Shown here piece after piece: positions 40,287-48,477 of a DNA stretch of 48,477 nucleotides. The position numbers were made by a program, and so were the translations under genes. The notes beneath the pieces are model-generated. The model ran no database searches. It was not told where the DNA came from and was given only the letters and a program-made list of their open reading frames with translations. Source of the stretch: Deltaproteobacteria bacterium (GTDB lineage Bacteria; Desulfobacterota; Desulfuromonadia; Desulfuromonadales; BM103); assembly GCA_019313185.1 (NCBI GenBank), contig JAFDBS010000108.1, forward strand, positions 1 to 48,477. Direction: 5' to 3'. Every line of letters starts with the position of its first letter. The stretch's first letter is position 1.

Positions 40287-42131
40287 TTATTTATCATCGA
40301 GGGTAAAAGCCAGGATCAGGTCCCCTGTCTTGTAACCAAACAGCTTGTTCCCACCGGCAACCACGGCAATATATTGTTTGCCATCAACGGCATAGGTGAC
40401 TGGCGGTGCGTTAACGCCGAAGGCCGACGTGTAGCGCCAGAGTATTTCGCCGGTTTCGGCATGCATTGCCAGTAGTTTGCCATCCCCTTCGCCGGCAAAA
40501 ACCAGTTTCCCAGCAGTTGACAAGGCTCCGCCGACCATAGGGAGGTCAGTTTTGCGCTGCCAGCGAATCGCCCCAGTATTACTGTCAATCGCGGTAACTG
40601 TTCCCCAGCGTTCATCACTTGATGGTTTGCTATAGGTGTAACTCTGCCAGGGTCGCTCCGGTGACGGCTGCAATTGCTTTGAGAAATAAGTTGTCGGGTG
40701 GTGAACGGCAACCACGTACAAGCTGCGAAGCTTGGGATTATAGGCCATGGGCGACCAGGAGGCCCCACCGAAAATCCCCGGTGCGATCTCTACACCCTGC
40801 TCGGAAGGGCGTTTGAACATATTACGTTGTGGTACAAAGGGTTTTGACTTGAACAATAAACGACCTGTCTGGCGTTCAAGGAAATAAACCCAGCCGGTTT
40901 TCCCGGCTTGGGCCACCGCCTTAATTGGTTGACCATTGATGTTTACCTCTAGAAGTACGGGCGGGCACGCTGCGTCGTAGCCCCAACGATCGTGAGGAAC
41001 CTGTTGAAAAACCCAGGCCGTTTTTCCGTTAGCCATGTGAATTGCAACAAGACTGACAGTATTGAGATTATCACCCGGCCGGGTCGAGTCATCCATTTGA
41101 GGTGCTGGGTTCCCAGTACCGACAAACATCAGCCCAGATTCCGGATCAATTGCTGGAGTGGTCCATATTGAACCACCTCCAAGGCGCCAGGTCTCTTTGT
41201 AGTGGGGCGCCGCTTTTTTTTCCTGCTCTATATCGCGATTTAAATCTTCACCTCCGGGTGTAGTCTCACGATATTCTCCAACCCATGTTTCATCCTGAAC
41301 AGTGTACCAGCGCCAGAGCTCCTGTCCGGATTCGGCGTCATAAGACACCAGGAAACCACGTAAACCATGACCTCCTCCGGATAATCCCACGACTGAAAGC
41401 TCAGTATCTCCATCTGGTTTCATATCAAGGTGCAAACCGTATCCTGCACCGGTTATGCCGACAAAGACCTTCCCGTCATAAATCTGGGGCGCCATGTTTG
41501 CACTGTAACCAGTTCCTCCAATGATCTTGGCATTTTCAAAACCGGTTTCTCCCAGAAGAGGGGCCAGGGCTTCACGACGGCCAGTTTGAGGATCTGTTAT
41601 CGGAACATCCCAGGCAACCTTTCCGGTTTTTTGATCAAGGGCAATCAGACGTGCGTCAATGGTGACGGTGTAAACTTTATCGTTTCCGACCGCCACTCCG
41701 CGATTAGCTGGGCCACAGCACGTTTTCTTGGTTGTGAGTTGATGATGGTAACGCCATATCACCTCCCCATTCGCAGCATCGAGAGCCAAAACATCGTTCC
41801 ATGGCGTTGATAGGTATAACACACCGTCTAGAACAATCGGTGTCGCTTGGAAAGAGCCTATTTTACCAGTATGGAAAGACCAAGCGAGCTTGAGATTGCC
41901 GACATTGACATGGTTGACTTGAGACAGTTGACTGAATCGATGATTGGCGTAATTATGACCATAAATGGGCCAATCAACGGCAGGAACAGCCTTCAGCTGC
42001 TCCCCGGAGTTGGCAATGGCCCGGGGCAAAAAGACAAAGAAACAAAAACACAGAATGTAACAGACGTCCCTGAGATATTGGTTGTTTAAAAACCCACAAG
42101 TTGTCTGCTGAAACATCAGAAATAGTCTCAT
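40287..42131 (-). CDS. PQQ-dehydrogenase-like eight-blade propeller with altered active site
   Basis: About 610 residues with a hydrophobic export signal near 22-41, W-docking blade motifs, and the vicinal disulfide C138-C139 in KKTCCGPANRG. The metal-ligand Glu of the GxSGAE motif is replaced (GITGAGYG, about 226-232), with about 24 extra residues inserted before HGLRGFLVSYDAESG. The catalytic Asp is a Gly: PHDRWGYDAA has G384 where the other dehydrogenase has D324, although the +2 Asp (D386) and GNPAPQ Asn are kept. So the fold and disulfide are retained but the usual metal/base site is not. It may bind PQQ for another purpose or use a different mechanism. The start is uncertain because the promoter lies almost on the first ATG; ATG at 42116 is an alternative. 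Confidence 0.85.
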   Translation of the reverse strand: MRLFLMFQQTTCGFLNNQYLRDVCYILCFCFFVFLPRAIANSGEQLKAVPAVDWPIYGHNYANHRFSQLSQVNHVNVGNLKLAWSFHTGKIGSFQATPIVLDGVLYLSTPWNDVLALDAANGEVIWRYHHQLTTKKTCCGPANRGVAVGNDKVYTVTIDARLIALDQKTGKVAWDVPITDPQTGRREALAPLLGETGFENAKIIGGTGYSANMAPQIYDGKVFVGITGAGYGLHLDMKPDGDTELSVVGLSGGGHGLRGFLVSYDAESGQELWRWYTVQDETWVGEYRETTPGGEDLNRDIEQEKKAAPHYKETWRLGGGSIWTTPAIDPESGLMFVGTGNPAPQMDDSTRPGDNLNTVSLVAIHMANGKTAWVFQQVPHDRWGYDAACPPVLLEVNINGQPIKAVAQAGKTGWVYFLERQTGRLLFKSKPFVPQRNMFKRPSEQGVEIAPGIFGGASWSPMAYNPKLRSLYVVAVHHPTTYFSKQLQPSPERPWQSYTYSKPSSDERWGTVTAIDSNTGAIRWQRKTDLPMVGGALSTAGKLVFAGEGDGKLLAMHAETGEILWRYTSAFGVNAPPVTYAVDGKQYIAVVAGGNKLFGYKTGDLILAFTLDDK

Positions 42132-42136
42132 ATTAT

Positions 42137-42166
42137 TTTATAAAACAAGCTGAGACCAACTGTCAA
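42137..42166 (-). promoter_or_regulatory. Strong sigma-70-like promoter of the second PQQ-dehydrogenase operon
   Basis: On the minus strand TTGACA (42166-42161) and TATAAA (42142-42137) are 18 bases apart, close to consensus. Transcription would start near 42130, almost at the first ATG (42131), implying a leaderless or very short leader, or a start at 42116. The remaining bases up to 42451 hold no visible gene. Confidence 0.6.
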
Positions 42167-42451
42167 TCGCATAGCAGGGATTAAAATCAAAAACCGCTTT
42201 TATTTCAAAGTATTGTGAGTTGGCACATTACCAGTTCAGACTTCAATATCATTTCAATATCGAAGTTATAATTTATGTTGATGGGGGACATTTAAACAAA
42301 GATATAATTACTAAGCTTGGCAAACCCAAGAACCAGTGACACACACCTGACAACTCGATTAATCTATAAATTTAAATATTAACAGTTAAGTATTTTCTTA
42401 TTTCTCAGGCTTATTCAGACAAACTGGGAAATGAAAAAAATGAATCATTGT

Positions 42452-45400
42452 TTAAATGTCATTGTATTCAGCCAACCAGCACAATGTATTCACCAATGCC
42501 ATCTGCTCCACTGTATAACACTTGATCGCCATCAACCTGGGATTTGCCACCAAAACTGCCAAACAGCGGGCCCTGGAAAGAGCCACATTGATCCGGTTTT
42601 TGCTGTACAAAAATTCGATATGCCTTGGCAAATAATCGCCGCTTGAAGTCGCCATCGAGACGATCACCGCCTCGGCCTCTTGCCCCTGGAATTTGTCGAC
42701 AGTACCCACCCGTGCATCACCCGGCAGGTTGTCTTTCAAGAGATTGACCTGCATGTTGTAGGGGGCAACCACCAGAATGTTGTCTGCATTCATGGGGTGC
42801 GGTTGGCCGTTGCGGTCTACGTAGCCTTGCTTCAGCAAACTCGCATAAAGATCTGAGACTAATTTTGCTTCTTCAAGGCTTCGCTGGGAGCAGCCGTCAT
42901 GATCGACTCCGACAAAGCGAATACCTGTCGGCTTTAGTCCCGGATGCGCATCCGGCGTCAGAACCAGTCTCTGATTTTGATTGCCCGGCTCTGCTTTCAA
43001 ACGACCGTCGTAAACAGCCTGTGAAATAAATTGACAGACATCATCATGCATGCGCCATGAGGTGTCGAGAAACACGCCTCGATCATCGGCAATGGTGGCC
43101 TCTCCCTGGAGCAGGTAATCCAGAGCCGATTCTCCCGAATGGCCCGGATGGACACCCTGAACAGGCTGCTGGAGTTGCATCTGGTCGCCAAGCAGGACAA
43201 TGTTTTGCGCGCTGGTGCTCATCGCTACCAGGTTGGCCAGAGAGACCTGCCCGGCCTCATCGACAAACAGATAGTCCAAGGCCTGATCAAAAGCAGGATC
43301 GGCGAACAGCCAGGCCGTACCGGCAACCAGGTTGGCGTTGGAGACAATCACTGCATTCTTGTCATTCTCATCCTCAATCAGCGAGCCATTGAAGTATGTC
43401 TCGAGCCCTGATGATTTCTTGATGCCTCGAAACCTGACCTGTTTCTCATCTGCGACCTGTTCAACCGCGCCAAGGAGGTTGTTGATAGCTTTGTGGCTGT
43501 TGGATGAAATGCCGACCCTTGCGCCGTTTTTCAGCAGATCGACGATCACGTGGGATCCCGTGTAGGTTTTTCCGGCGCCGGGTGGACCTTGAATGAACAA
43601 GTAGCTTTCCTGAAGCCGGCTGACGACATCGCTGATCTGCTGAATCTGGCTGGTCCGATCCATCAATATTGGTGACCCCGCTGGAAGTCCTTTGATCGAT
43701 GGATGCTGTCTGGTAAGGATCGCTTTCAAGGCTTCATATTTTGCTGCGCCGGCAATGAGGCAGTCAGCAAACCGGTAAACCGCTTCCCTCAAAATATCGG
43801 TACTGATCGGTCCAGTCGTGATCACTGACAACCGTTCTGGAAGCGTACCGCTGCGTTTACCAAGTTTGATCCGAACCAGCCTGTTTCGCTCATCGATCGA
43901 CTCGATGGTCCCGGCACGGTCCAGTGTGTCGGAACGCAGGCAACTGTCACCGGCCTTGAGCTTGAACTCCTGGTCAGGATAACGGAATGTATAGATCACA
44001 GATTGTTTGATCGCATTGGGCGGATGTCCAGGGTCAGACTGCAGGGCACCGATCGCCTCAGGTTCGTCGATCAGCTCTTCTTCTGTCATCTCTTGCCGTG
44101 CAAACATCGCCCACCAAGACGGTTTGTCCGCCCGGCGATGAAAGTCCAGCAATTGATGCACTAACTCGCGCAACCGGTCATTCTCGCCCCAATCGCCTCT
44201 GTCGGTGGGCAAGTCTGCCGTCAGTTTGTCTGCATACGTGGCAAGGCGGGCTTCTGCTTGCCGTACTTTTTCACTTTTCTGTTCATTAAGCAGTTGATCC
44301 GGCAGTGGCGTAAACCAGAGGCATTCAGGCGGACGGATGTCGAGAAGCCATTCGCGCAACAGGTAGGTCGAACGGCAGTCGTCTTCATTGTAGCGGCTGA
44401 TTTGCTCAAGCAGTTGCGAATCTTGGGTGTCTTTCCAGTACTCGTAGTAAACGATGCTCGCTCCCGCATCGGTCACCTCGCCTTCCCGCTTATCCATGTA
44501 AAACGTCTCGAGATTCTTGATCGAATAGCGTGGTGCAGACACCAGCACAGACTCCCGGACAATTTTATACAAATCAACCAGTTTTTCAGTACGCAGCAAA
44601 TGATCCACTTCCACTTCGCATCTCCCGTGGAGCGACATCAGTTTTTTAAGGGCCGTCTCTTCATACGAAGCGTAATGGTAAATGTGCATTTGCGGATATC
44701 GGGCCAAACGCTCCATGACAAACGCCATGAAGGCTTCAAACGCCCGGCGTTCCTCGTCACGGTTGTGAGCCCAGAACGGTTGAAACTTGGCCGCGCCATC
44801 TTCGTGGTAATAAACCCCGAAGAGGTACTCCAGCCCCCCTTCTTCGAGAGGGTCCCCTTCCATATCGAAAAACAGATCACCGGGGCTGGGTTTGGGCAGC
44901 CTCTGAAACCCCCTGATCTCGTCAGGATTGGTTTCCAAAAGCTCATACCGGTTTTCGCCTGTTTCTCGCAGGGCGAACTGCAATGCCGCCTGGCGTTGCA
45001 GGCGGTTTAGAATCGCTGGACGGATTCCCGCAACACCCGCAAAACTGATTTGTGCTCGAGCAAGCTCTGCAAGAGTCGAAATGCCTGCCGCATTCAACTT
45101 TTTAATCTGGATTTTGTTGATGTTGGCAACCTGGCACAGGTGATCGTCTTCAGCCCATTTGGCCATGCACAAGTCCCGCCAATGACACAGGTCGCAGTGG
45201 GGGCACGGCTCTGGATAAGTCTCTGCCTGACTTCCCTTGACCTTGACCTGTTCGAGAAAACGGGATTTGACTGTGCGGTAATAATGGAGGAAATCGGCGA
45301 GTCGGTAGTTCTGTTCTGTCCGGTCGCCCAACACCACGTGGAGCATATTGGGCAAGAGGTGTTGTGCCTCGGCCAGAAGGTCTGAATACAGGCAAAGCTG

Positions 45401-45838
45401 CATGATAAATTTTGCCTTGGTACTCCTGGCCAGCTTGGTGTCGATCACTTCATAGCTGTGGTCGCCCAGGCCGGATGGCCGATCCACTTTTCGTAGAAAA
45501 TCGACATGGCCGATAAAGTCTTCTGATTGAAGACACCCCTGGAAGATCACCGGAACCCCATCAGACATGGCCTGATGGGTGGCCTGTACAGATTGCTCAA
45601 GACTTGCACCGTCGGTCTCGATGGAAACCACGTTGATCCCTTTGTGCTGGAGATTTGCCAGATACTGGGCTTCGTGCTCAAACCCTTTTTGTTGGATCAG
45701 CTTGGTCTGCTCGTCATCTTCTGTTTTGGGTAAAGGCGTTTCAAGGTGGAACAAATCCAGAGTCGTCAAATGCTCGCATTCGAGAAAGTTCACCAGGTCG
45801 CTCGCCGAGAAAATGGTTGTCCCATTGCGTTTTTGCAT
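42452..45838 (-). CDS. TM0106-type RecB-like nuclease fused to an RNase H-like domain and superfamily 1 helicase
   Basis: The 1128-residue protein has three parts. Residues about 1-230 form a RecB-like nuclease with D113 and the DTK of IDTK (133-135), and a Cas4/AddB-like Fe-S set: C21 plus C212, C215, C218, C224. Residues about 320-500 form an RNase H/DEDD-type domain (DLFFDMEGDP, YNEDDC). From about 740 comes an SF1 helicase with Walker A GPPGAGKT (751-758), DEAGQ, GDQMQLQQP and a C-terminal VGTVDKFQGQEA and NVALSRAR. It would unwind and cut DNA or RNA-DNA, in repair or defence. The product is intact. No partner genes are adjacent. Confidence 0.88.
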   Translation of the reverse strand: MQKRNGTTIFSASDLVNFLECEHLTTLDLFHLETPLPKTEDDEQTKLIQQKGFEHEAQYLANLQHKGINVVSIETDGASLEQSVQATHQAMSDGVPVIFQGCLQSEDFIGHVDFLRKVDRPSGLGDHSYEVIDTKLARSTKAKFIMQLCLYSDLLAEAQHLLPNMLHVVLGDRTEQNYRLADFLHYYRTVKSRFLEQVKVKGSQAETYPEPCPHCDLCHWRDLCMAKWAEDDHLCQVANINKIQIKKLNAAGISTLAELARAQISFAGVAGIRPAILNRLQRQAALQFALRETGENRYELLETNPDEIRGFQRLPKPSPGDLFFDMEGDPLEEGGLEYLFGVYYHEDGAAKFQPFWAHNRDEERRAFEAFMAFVMERLARYPQMHIYHYASYEETALKKLMSLHGRCEVEVDHLLRTEKLVDLYKIVRESVLVSAPRYSIKNLETFYMDKREGEVTDAGASIVYYEYWKDTQDSQLLEQISRYNEDDCRSTYLLREWLLDIRPPECLWFTPLPDQLLNEQKSEKVRQAEARLATYADKLTADLPTDRGDWGENDRLRELVHQLLDFHRRADKPSWWAMFARQEMTEEELIDEPEAIGALQSDPGHPPNAIKQSVIYTFRYPDQEFKLKAGDSCLRSDTLDRAGTIESIDERNRLVRIKLGKRSGTLPERLSVITTGPISTDILREAVYRFADCLIAGAAKYEALKAILTRQHPSIKGLPAGSPILMDRTSQIQQISDVVSRLQESYLFIQGPPGAGKTYTGSHVIVDLLKNGARVGISSNSHKAINNLLGAVEQVADEKQVRFRGIKKSSGLETYFNGSLIEDENDKNAVIVSNANLVAGTAWLFADPAFDQALDYLFVDEAGQVSLANLVAMSTSAQNIVLLGDQMQLQQPVQGVHPGHSGESALDYLLQGEATIADDRGVFLDTSWRMHDDVCQFISQAVYDGRLKAEPGNQNQRLVLTPDAHPGLKPTGIRFVGVDHDGCSQRSLEEAKLVSDLYASLLKQGYVDRNGQPHPMNADNILVVAPYNMQVNLLKDNLPGDARVGTVDKFQGQEAEAVIVSMATSSGDYLPRHIEFLYSKNRINVALSRARCLAVLVANPRLMAIKCYTVEQMALVNTLCWLAEYNDI

Positions 45839-46089
45839 CGTGGCTAAACCCTGTACTTTGTAAAATAAAACACTTTAATATTGACCATATAGGTAGTTGA
45901 TATATATAGCTTAATCAAATCCTCATAAACGGATTGACCGTTTTGTTCCGGTTCAAGTCTGCAGTGAAATATCAAAGGGAAGGCCATGTCTATGCAAGCA
46001 GACGTTTTGCCTGTTCTCTCTTTCTGAAAAACGTATGCCAATCAAACGCTGATAAGGCTGACCTGCCTCTGCACTGGTCGGCTTTGAAT

Positions 46090-46600
46090 GTTCGTGAAGC
46101 AAAATAGGTTCTCCATATGCCATTGCCGTTATCGGCAGCGGCTTTTAAGTCTCTGATGAAGATCGTCGATAACCGAGCAAACGGTGCGCGCGGCCCGTGT
46201 TGTAATGTTTAAGCTGTTGTTCAATCTTCGGCTTGGCTTCCTTCAAGGTATATAATATCTCTGCGTTTAGCAACTCGTCTCTCAGTTTGTTACTGAACGA
46301 TTCGATCTAGCTGTTCTCCTTGGAATTGCACGGGTCAATGAGCAGAGTCTGTCAGCCGGTTCTGTCCAAAGATTGTCTGATCCCTAGCGTTCGGGAACAT
46401 ATATGATCAGAGCAAAGCCGCCAATTTTTTCAGTACAACTCTTGATTTTAGCTTTTTCTTAACCCTGCTCGCCAGACATTCCCAGGTGAATTCGTCAATA
46501 ACCGTCAGCATCTGGAAAACTTGACCATTGATGGTTCAGTTCTGCACGAAGTCATGGGCACAGACATGATTCTTGTATTCAGACTGAACGGAATGTGATG
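46090..46600 (-). mobile_element. Decayed IS3-type transposase remnant (integrase core)
   Basis: Minus-strand frames read FQMLTVIDEFTWECLASRVKK near 46470-46520, the integrase-core segment of IS3-type transposases. At about 46130-46300 they read NKLRDELLNAEI, TLKEAKPKIEQQLKHYN and RAHRLLGYRR, their C-terminal end. The pieces are broken by stops and frameshifts and the N-terminal part is absent. It is a second, independent remnant, since its residues differ from the 36.8 kb copy. The bases from 45839 to 46089 hold nothing else I can name. Confidence 0.75.
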
Positions 46601-46798
46601 GGATCTTACCCCTTTGGAATGTCAGCTAAACTGTACAAACGACTCGGGATAAATAAACAAGCCAAAGGGTTTTTCTCAAAAAGAATGGTCCCACATTGGG
46701 GACAGGTCCAATCAACCCATGAGCTTGTCAAAGGGATGGACAGGTTCTGAGGAGGCAGGTCAACATCTGACCCGGTAGAGATGTTTTCCAAAACTTGC

Positions 46799-46834
46799 AA
46801 AGATAAAATGGCCACCCGCTTCCAGGTAGCCATT
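46799..46834 (-). terminator. Probable terminator of the zinc-ribbon gene
   Basis: An inverted repeat, ATGGCCACC with GGTAGCCAT and an eight-base loop (one mismatch), is followed on the minus strand by the T-rich TTTTATCTTT. It lies about 80 bases past the stop of the zinc-ribbon gene. Confidence 0.6.
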
Positions 46835-46915
46835 ATTGATTTAATTCACTGCGTTATTTTTTAAACAGAAGCTGTACACCCACAAAACACTTCACATGAC
46901 AGGATGTCTTGCCGA

Positions 46916-47170
46916 TTAAGTGCTGGCATTGGAAACAGGGTATGTTGTCTTGACCTCAAAATAGGGCGTTGTTTCTAAATAACCTTTATATCCATTGGGT
47001 CGTTTATTGGTGAAACAATATATTTCCGCAAAAATGCCGCCGTAACAATTTGCACAGTAAAACGGTACCGTATGAGTGTTTTGTTCGTGCGGATTGGCAA
47101 TCTCACCAAAAGATGAGAACGCAACATTTTCACTCTGGCAATGAGGACAATCTCTCGTGATCAGACCCAT
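46916..47170 (-). CDS. Small zinc-ribbon protein
   Basis: The 84-residue protein has two CxxC knuckles, C8-x-x-C11 (CPHC) and C39-x-x-C42 (CANC), which should bind one zinc. The N-terminal DCPHCQSENVAF with FYCANCYGG is like the start of DUF4145-type proteins, which continue for another hundred residues or more. Here the protein stops after PYFEVKTTYPVS, so it may be a truncated copy or a naturally short relative. It is 85 bases downstream of the PAS gene on the same strand and has a terminator behind it. Confidence 0.65.
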   Translation of the reverse strand: MGLITRDCPHCQSENVAFSSFGEIANPHEQNTHTVPFYCANCYGGIFAEIYCFTNKRPNGYKGYLETTPYFEVKTTYPVSNAST

Positions 47171-47255
47171 TTTTGATCCGCAATCAAAACCGTTGGCGCT
47201 TCAATAGAATGCTTCTGCCTGCCCATTGTTCGCTTACTGTAGAAGGGAGCGTCGG

Positions 47256-47597
47256 TTAACCCAGTCCACCTTCAAAAATAAATTCCACGACACCACCCAT
47301 GTCGTCTCCATTGTAAAAGGGGACGGCAACGATGGTCAGAGTTCCCTCCGGCCCTTCCGAGGTGTAGTAATGCACTTTAATTTTCTTCTCTGCAAATGCT
47401 TTGTATATCCCCTTTAGTTTCTCGACAGTTTCAGGCTTGTGGCACTCAGTCATGTTTCGACCGACCTCCAGGCCCTTAATCTCCAGCATGTCAAAAACTT
47501 CATAAGCCCTTTGGTTGACATGGGTAATGTTGAAATCACAATCAGATATAACGATGGCCGTGTTGAGATTTTGACAAGCATTAGTGAAGTCATTCAT
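47256..47597 (-). CDS. Stand-alone PAS domain protein
   Basis: The 113-residue product consists of one PAS fold: AIVISDCDFNITHVNQRAYEVF, a central helix and a C-terminal sheet TLTIVAVPFYNGDDMGGVVEF. There is no kinase, cyclase or DNA-binding domain. Such single PAS proteins act as small-molecule or redox sensors or dimerisation partners. The start is supported by AGGAGG seven bases ahead. The ligand is unknown. Confidence 0.85.
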   Translation of the reverse strand: MNDFTNACQNLNTAIVISDCDFNITHVNQRAYEVFDMLEIKGLEVGRNMTECHKPETVEKLKGIYKAFAEKKIKVHYYTSEGPEGTLTIVAVPFYNGDDMGGVVEFIFEGGLG

Positions 47598-48334
47598 TCG
47601 TCTTTCCTCCTGACATTAAAAATAGGCAACGTGTTGTGCACTCCAATTCACCAATACACAACCTTGCAATTTCAGTACCGTTTCAAAACATCGTTTTATC
47701 GACTTTAGGTATCGAATTATTCAGAGAAAGTAACAGGTTGACATTTGGCCATGCTGACAATTCATTGTCAAAATGTGGAGATATTCCCACAATTGATAAA
47801 TCATCAGAACCAAGTTGTAGGGAATTTCTACAATCAGCTAAAGGCTTTCAAAGATTGTGATTGAGTTATACAGCTTTGCAGGGATCCACCATTTCAATAC
47901 CATTGGGTAAAAATGATGATTGAAAAAGACAGGCACAATATCTGATTGGCTTTTGATAAAAAACCTACCGCTAAGGAGGTCTTGAACCGTGGGACAAAAG
48001 TTTTCTACAGCAGAGGTTGTGAAGAAGGCGTCGATCAACTTGCCACAGCAGATCGTTTTGGTGTTGCCGGATCATCTGCCACAATAATCCTGTTATGATG
48101 CCCAGGATATCCGACTTCACCACATAATCATACGTGGCAACCTGTAAAAAATGGATCGGTTCATCACTAAATGAAACGGAGCATGTGTACACCTAATTCC
48201 CAAATACATATCGTATCAACACAAAACGGTACCTCGGCGGATGGTTTGTGTCACCGTGATGAGCTGGTTCAATATTGAACAAAGAACTGGCCAGTCACTT
48301 GACGATATTATGATTAACGTTTACGATAATCGTT
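47598..48334. other. Region with coding-like but broken minus-strand frames
   Basis: Between the PAS gene and the regulator at the end, two overlapping minus-strand frames at 47838-48192 have protein-like composition. One holds KSDILGIITGLLW, the other FCPTVQDLLSGRFF and PVFFNHHFYPMVLKWW. They could be one gene cut by a frameshift near 48030. I do not recognise the family and see no ribosome binding site, so I leave it as unresolved. Confidence 0.4.
48323..48333. promoter_or_regulatory. Palindrome abutting the start of the PadR-type gene
   Basis: ACGATAATCGT is a perfect inverted repeat with a one-base centre, ending one base before the ATG. It is in the right place for self-repression by the encoded regulator. 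Confidence 0.4.
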
Positions 48335-48477
48335 ATGGATTTAAAAAATCATGAACTCATAGCAGTTAACAAAGAAATTCTGCTTGGGTTCTGGAAAATT
48401 CATATCCTGCGCCATGCAGCCGAAGGGCCTTTGGTGGGACAATGGATGCTCAAGGAGTTACAGCGTCATGGCTACCA
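48335..48477 (+). CDS. PadR-type transcriptional regulator, N-terminal part (cut by the window end)
   Basis: Forty-seven codons are visible. After a short leader the sequence LLGFWKIHILRHAAEGPLVG and WMLKELQRHGY has the pattern of a PadR winged-helix N-terminus (FWKxHILxHAAEGPxxGxWMxxEL). The regulated genes are unknown. There is no ribosome binding site before the ATG, and the upstream in-frame codons reach a stop within 25 bases, so no earlier start exists. Translation may be leaderless or weak. Confidence 0.75.
   Translation, partial: MDLKNHELIAVNKEILLGFWKIHILRHAAEGPLVGQWMLKELQRHGY

Noticed and set aside
44258-45010. A 250-codon plus-strand open frame opposite the nuclease-helicase
   Set aside because: The opposite strand encodes recognised RNase H-like sequence here. 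The antisense frame has no motif or ribosome binding site.
46606-46833. A 75-codon minus-strand open frame with CPQCG
   Set aside because: Its start lies inside the terminator-like inverted repeat, there is no clear ribosome binding site and only one half of a zinc knuckle. It is more likely IS-flank debris.

Overview
The window looks like chromosomal DNA of a Gram-negative proteobacterium of deltaproteobacterial (Desulfuromonadales/Desulfobacterota) flavour. It has a TonB pair, lipoprotein and Sec signals, periplasmic c-type cytochrome and PQQ enzymes, and an ACT-domain GlnE-like adenylyltransferase. The lineage is an inference from gene content, not a measurement. No rRNA, tRNA or CRISPR array was seen.

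Layout. (1) 1-6.4 kb: mixed housekeeping and decaying genes. These are a GlnE-like nucleotidyltransferase, a DMSP-lyase-like cupin broken by one frameshift, a rhomboid-independent site-2 protease, inorganic pyrophosphatase, a 2[4Fe-4S] ferredoxin and an isolated N-terminal stub of DNA polymerase X. (2) 6.6-10.5 kb, minus strand: a glutathione S-transferase-like protein, a TonB-dependent receptor and TonB. (3) 10.7-21.4 kb: a lone SDR on the plus strand facing a tightly coupled nine-gene minus-strand operon. In order it encodes a dual-specificity phosphatase, FAH-family hydrolase, HisC-like aminotransferase, UbiU-like U32 protein, UbiV-like U32 protein, UbiU-like U32 protein, a substrate-binding-protein fold with no signal peptide, a third UbiU-like U32 protein, and a PEP-synthase/rifampicin-phosphotransferase-like dikinase. 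I know of no described pathway with this set. Since characterised U32 proteins are Fe-S, O2-independent hydroxylation enzymes, this is the best candidate for a new system.

(4) 22-36.8 kb, plus strand: a PQQ-dependent alcohol oxidation locus. It begins with a highly expressed-looking PQQ dehydrogenase carrying the Asp-x-Asp lanthanide signature. PedF-like cytochrome c, three periplasmic binding proteins, a taurine/nitrate-type ABC importer, an ABC-2 exporter pair, a YVTN beta-propeller, a NosR/NirI-like flavo-Fe-S membrane protein, an FKBP isomerase and a hypothetical exported protein follow, ending in a rho-independent terminator.

(5) 36.8-37.5 kb: a degenerate IS3-type element. (6) 37.6-42.2 kb, minus strand: a second PQQ-dehydrogenase-like protein that has lost the usual catalytic Asp and a metal-binding Glu, apparently co-transcribed with a MotA/TolQ/ExbB-like channel, an ExbD-like protein with a YfaP/DUF2135-like periplasmic domain, a membrane protein and a lipoprotein. 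(7) 42.4-48.5 kb: a large TM0106-type RecB-like nuclease/helicase, a second IS3-type remnant, a zinc-ribbon protein, a PAS protein and the start of a PadR-type regulator cut by the window end.

How it may work together (inference): the PQQ enzymes oxidise an alcohol in the periplasm and pass electrons to cytochrome c. The transport modules move substrates, products or cofactors. The U32 operon beside them could make or modify a small molecule by O2-independent hydroxylation. Any functional link between the U32 operon and the PQQ locus rests only on adjacency and on one pair of paralogous binding proteins.
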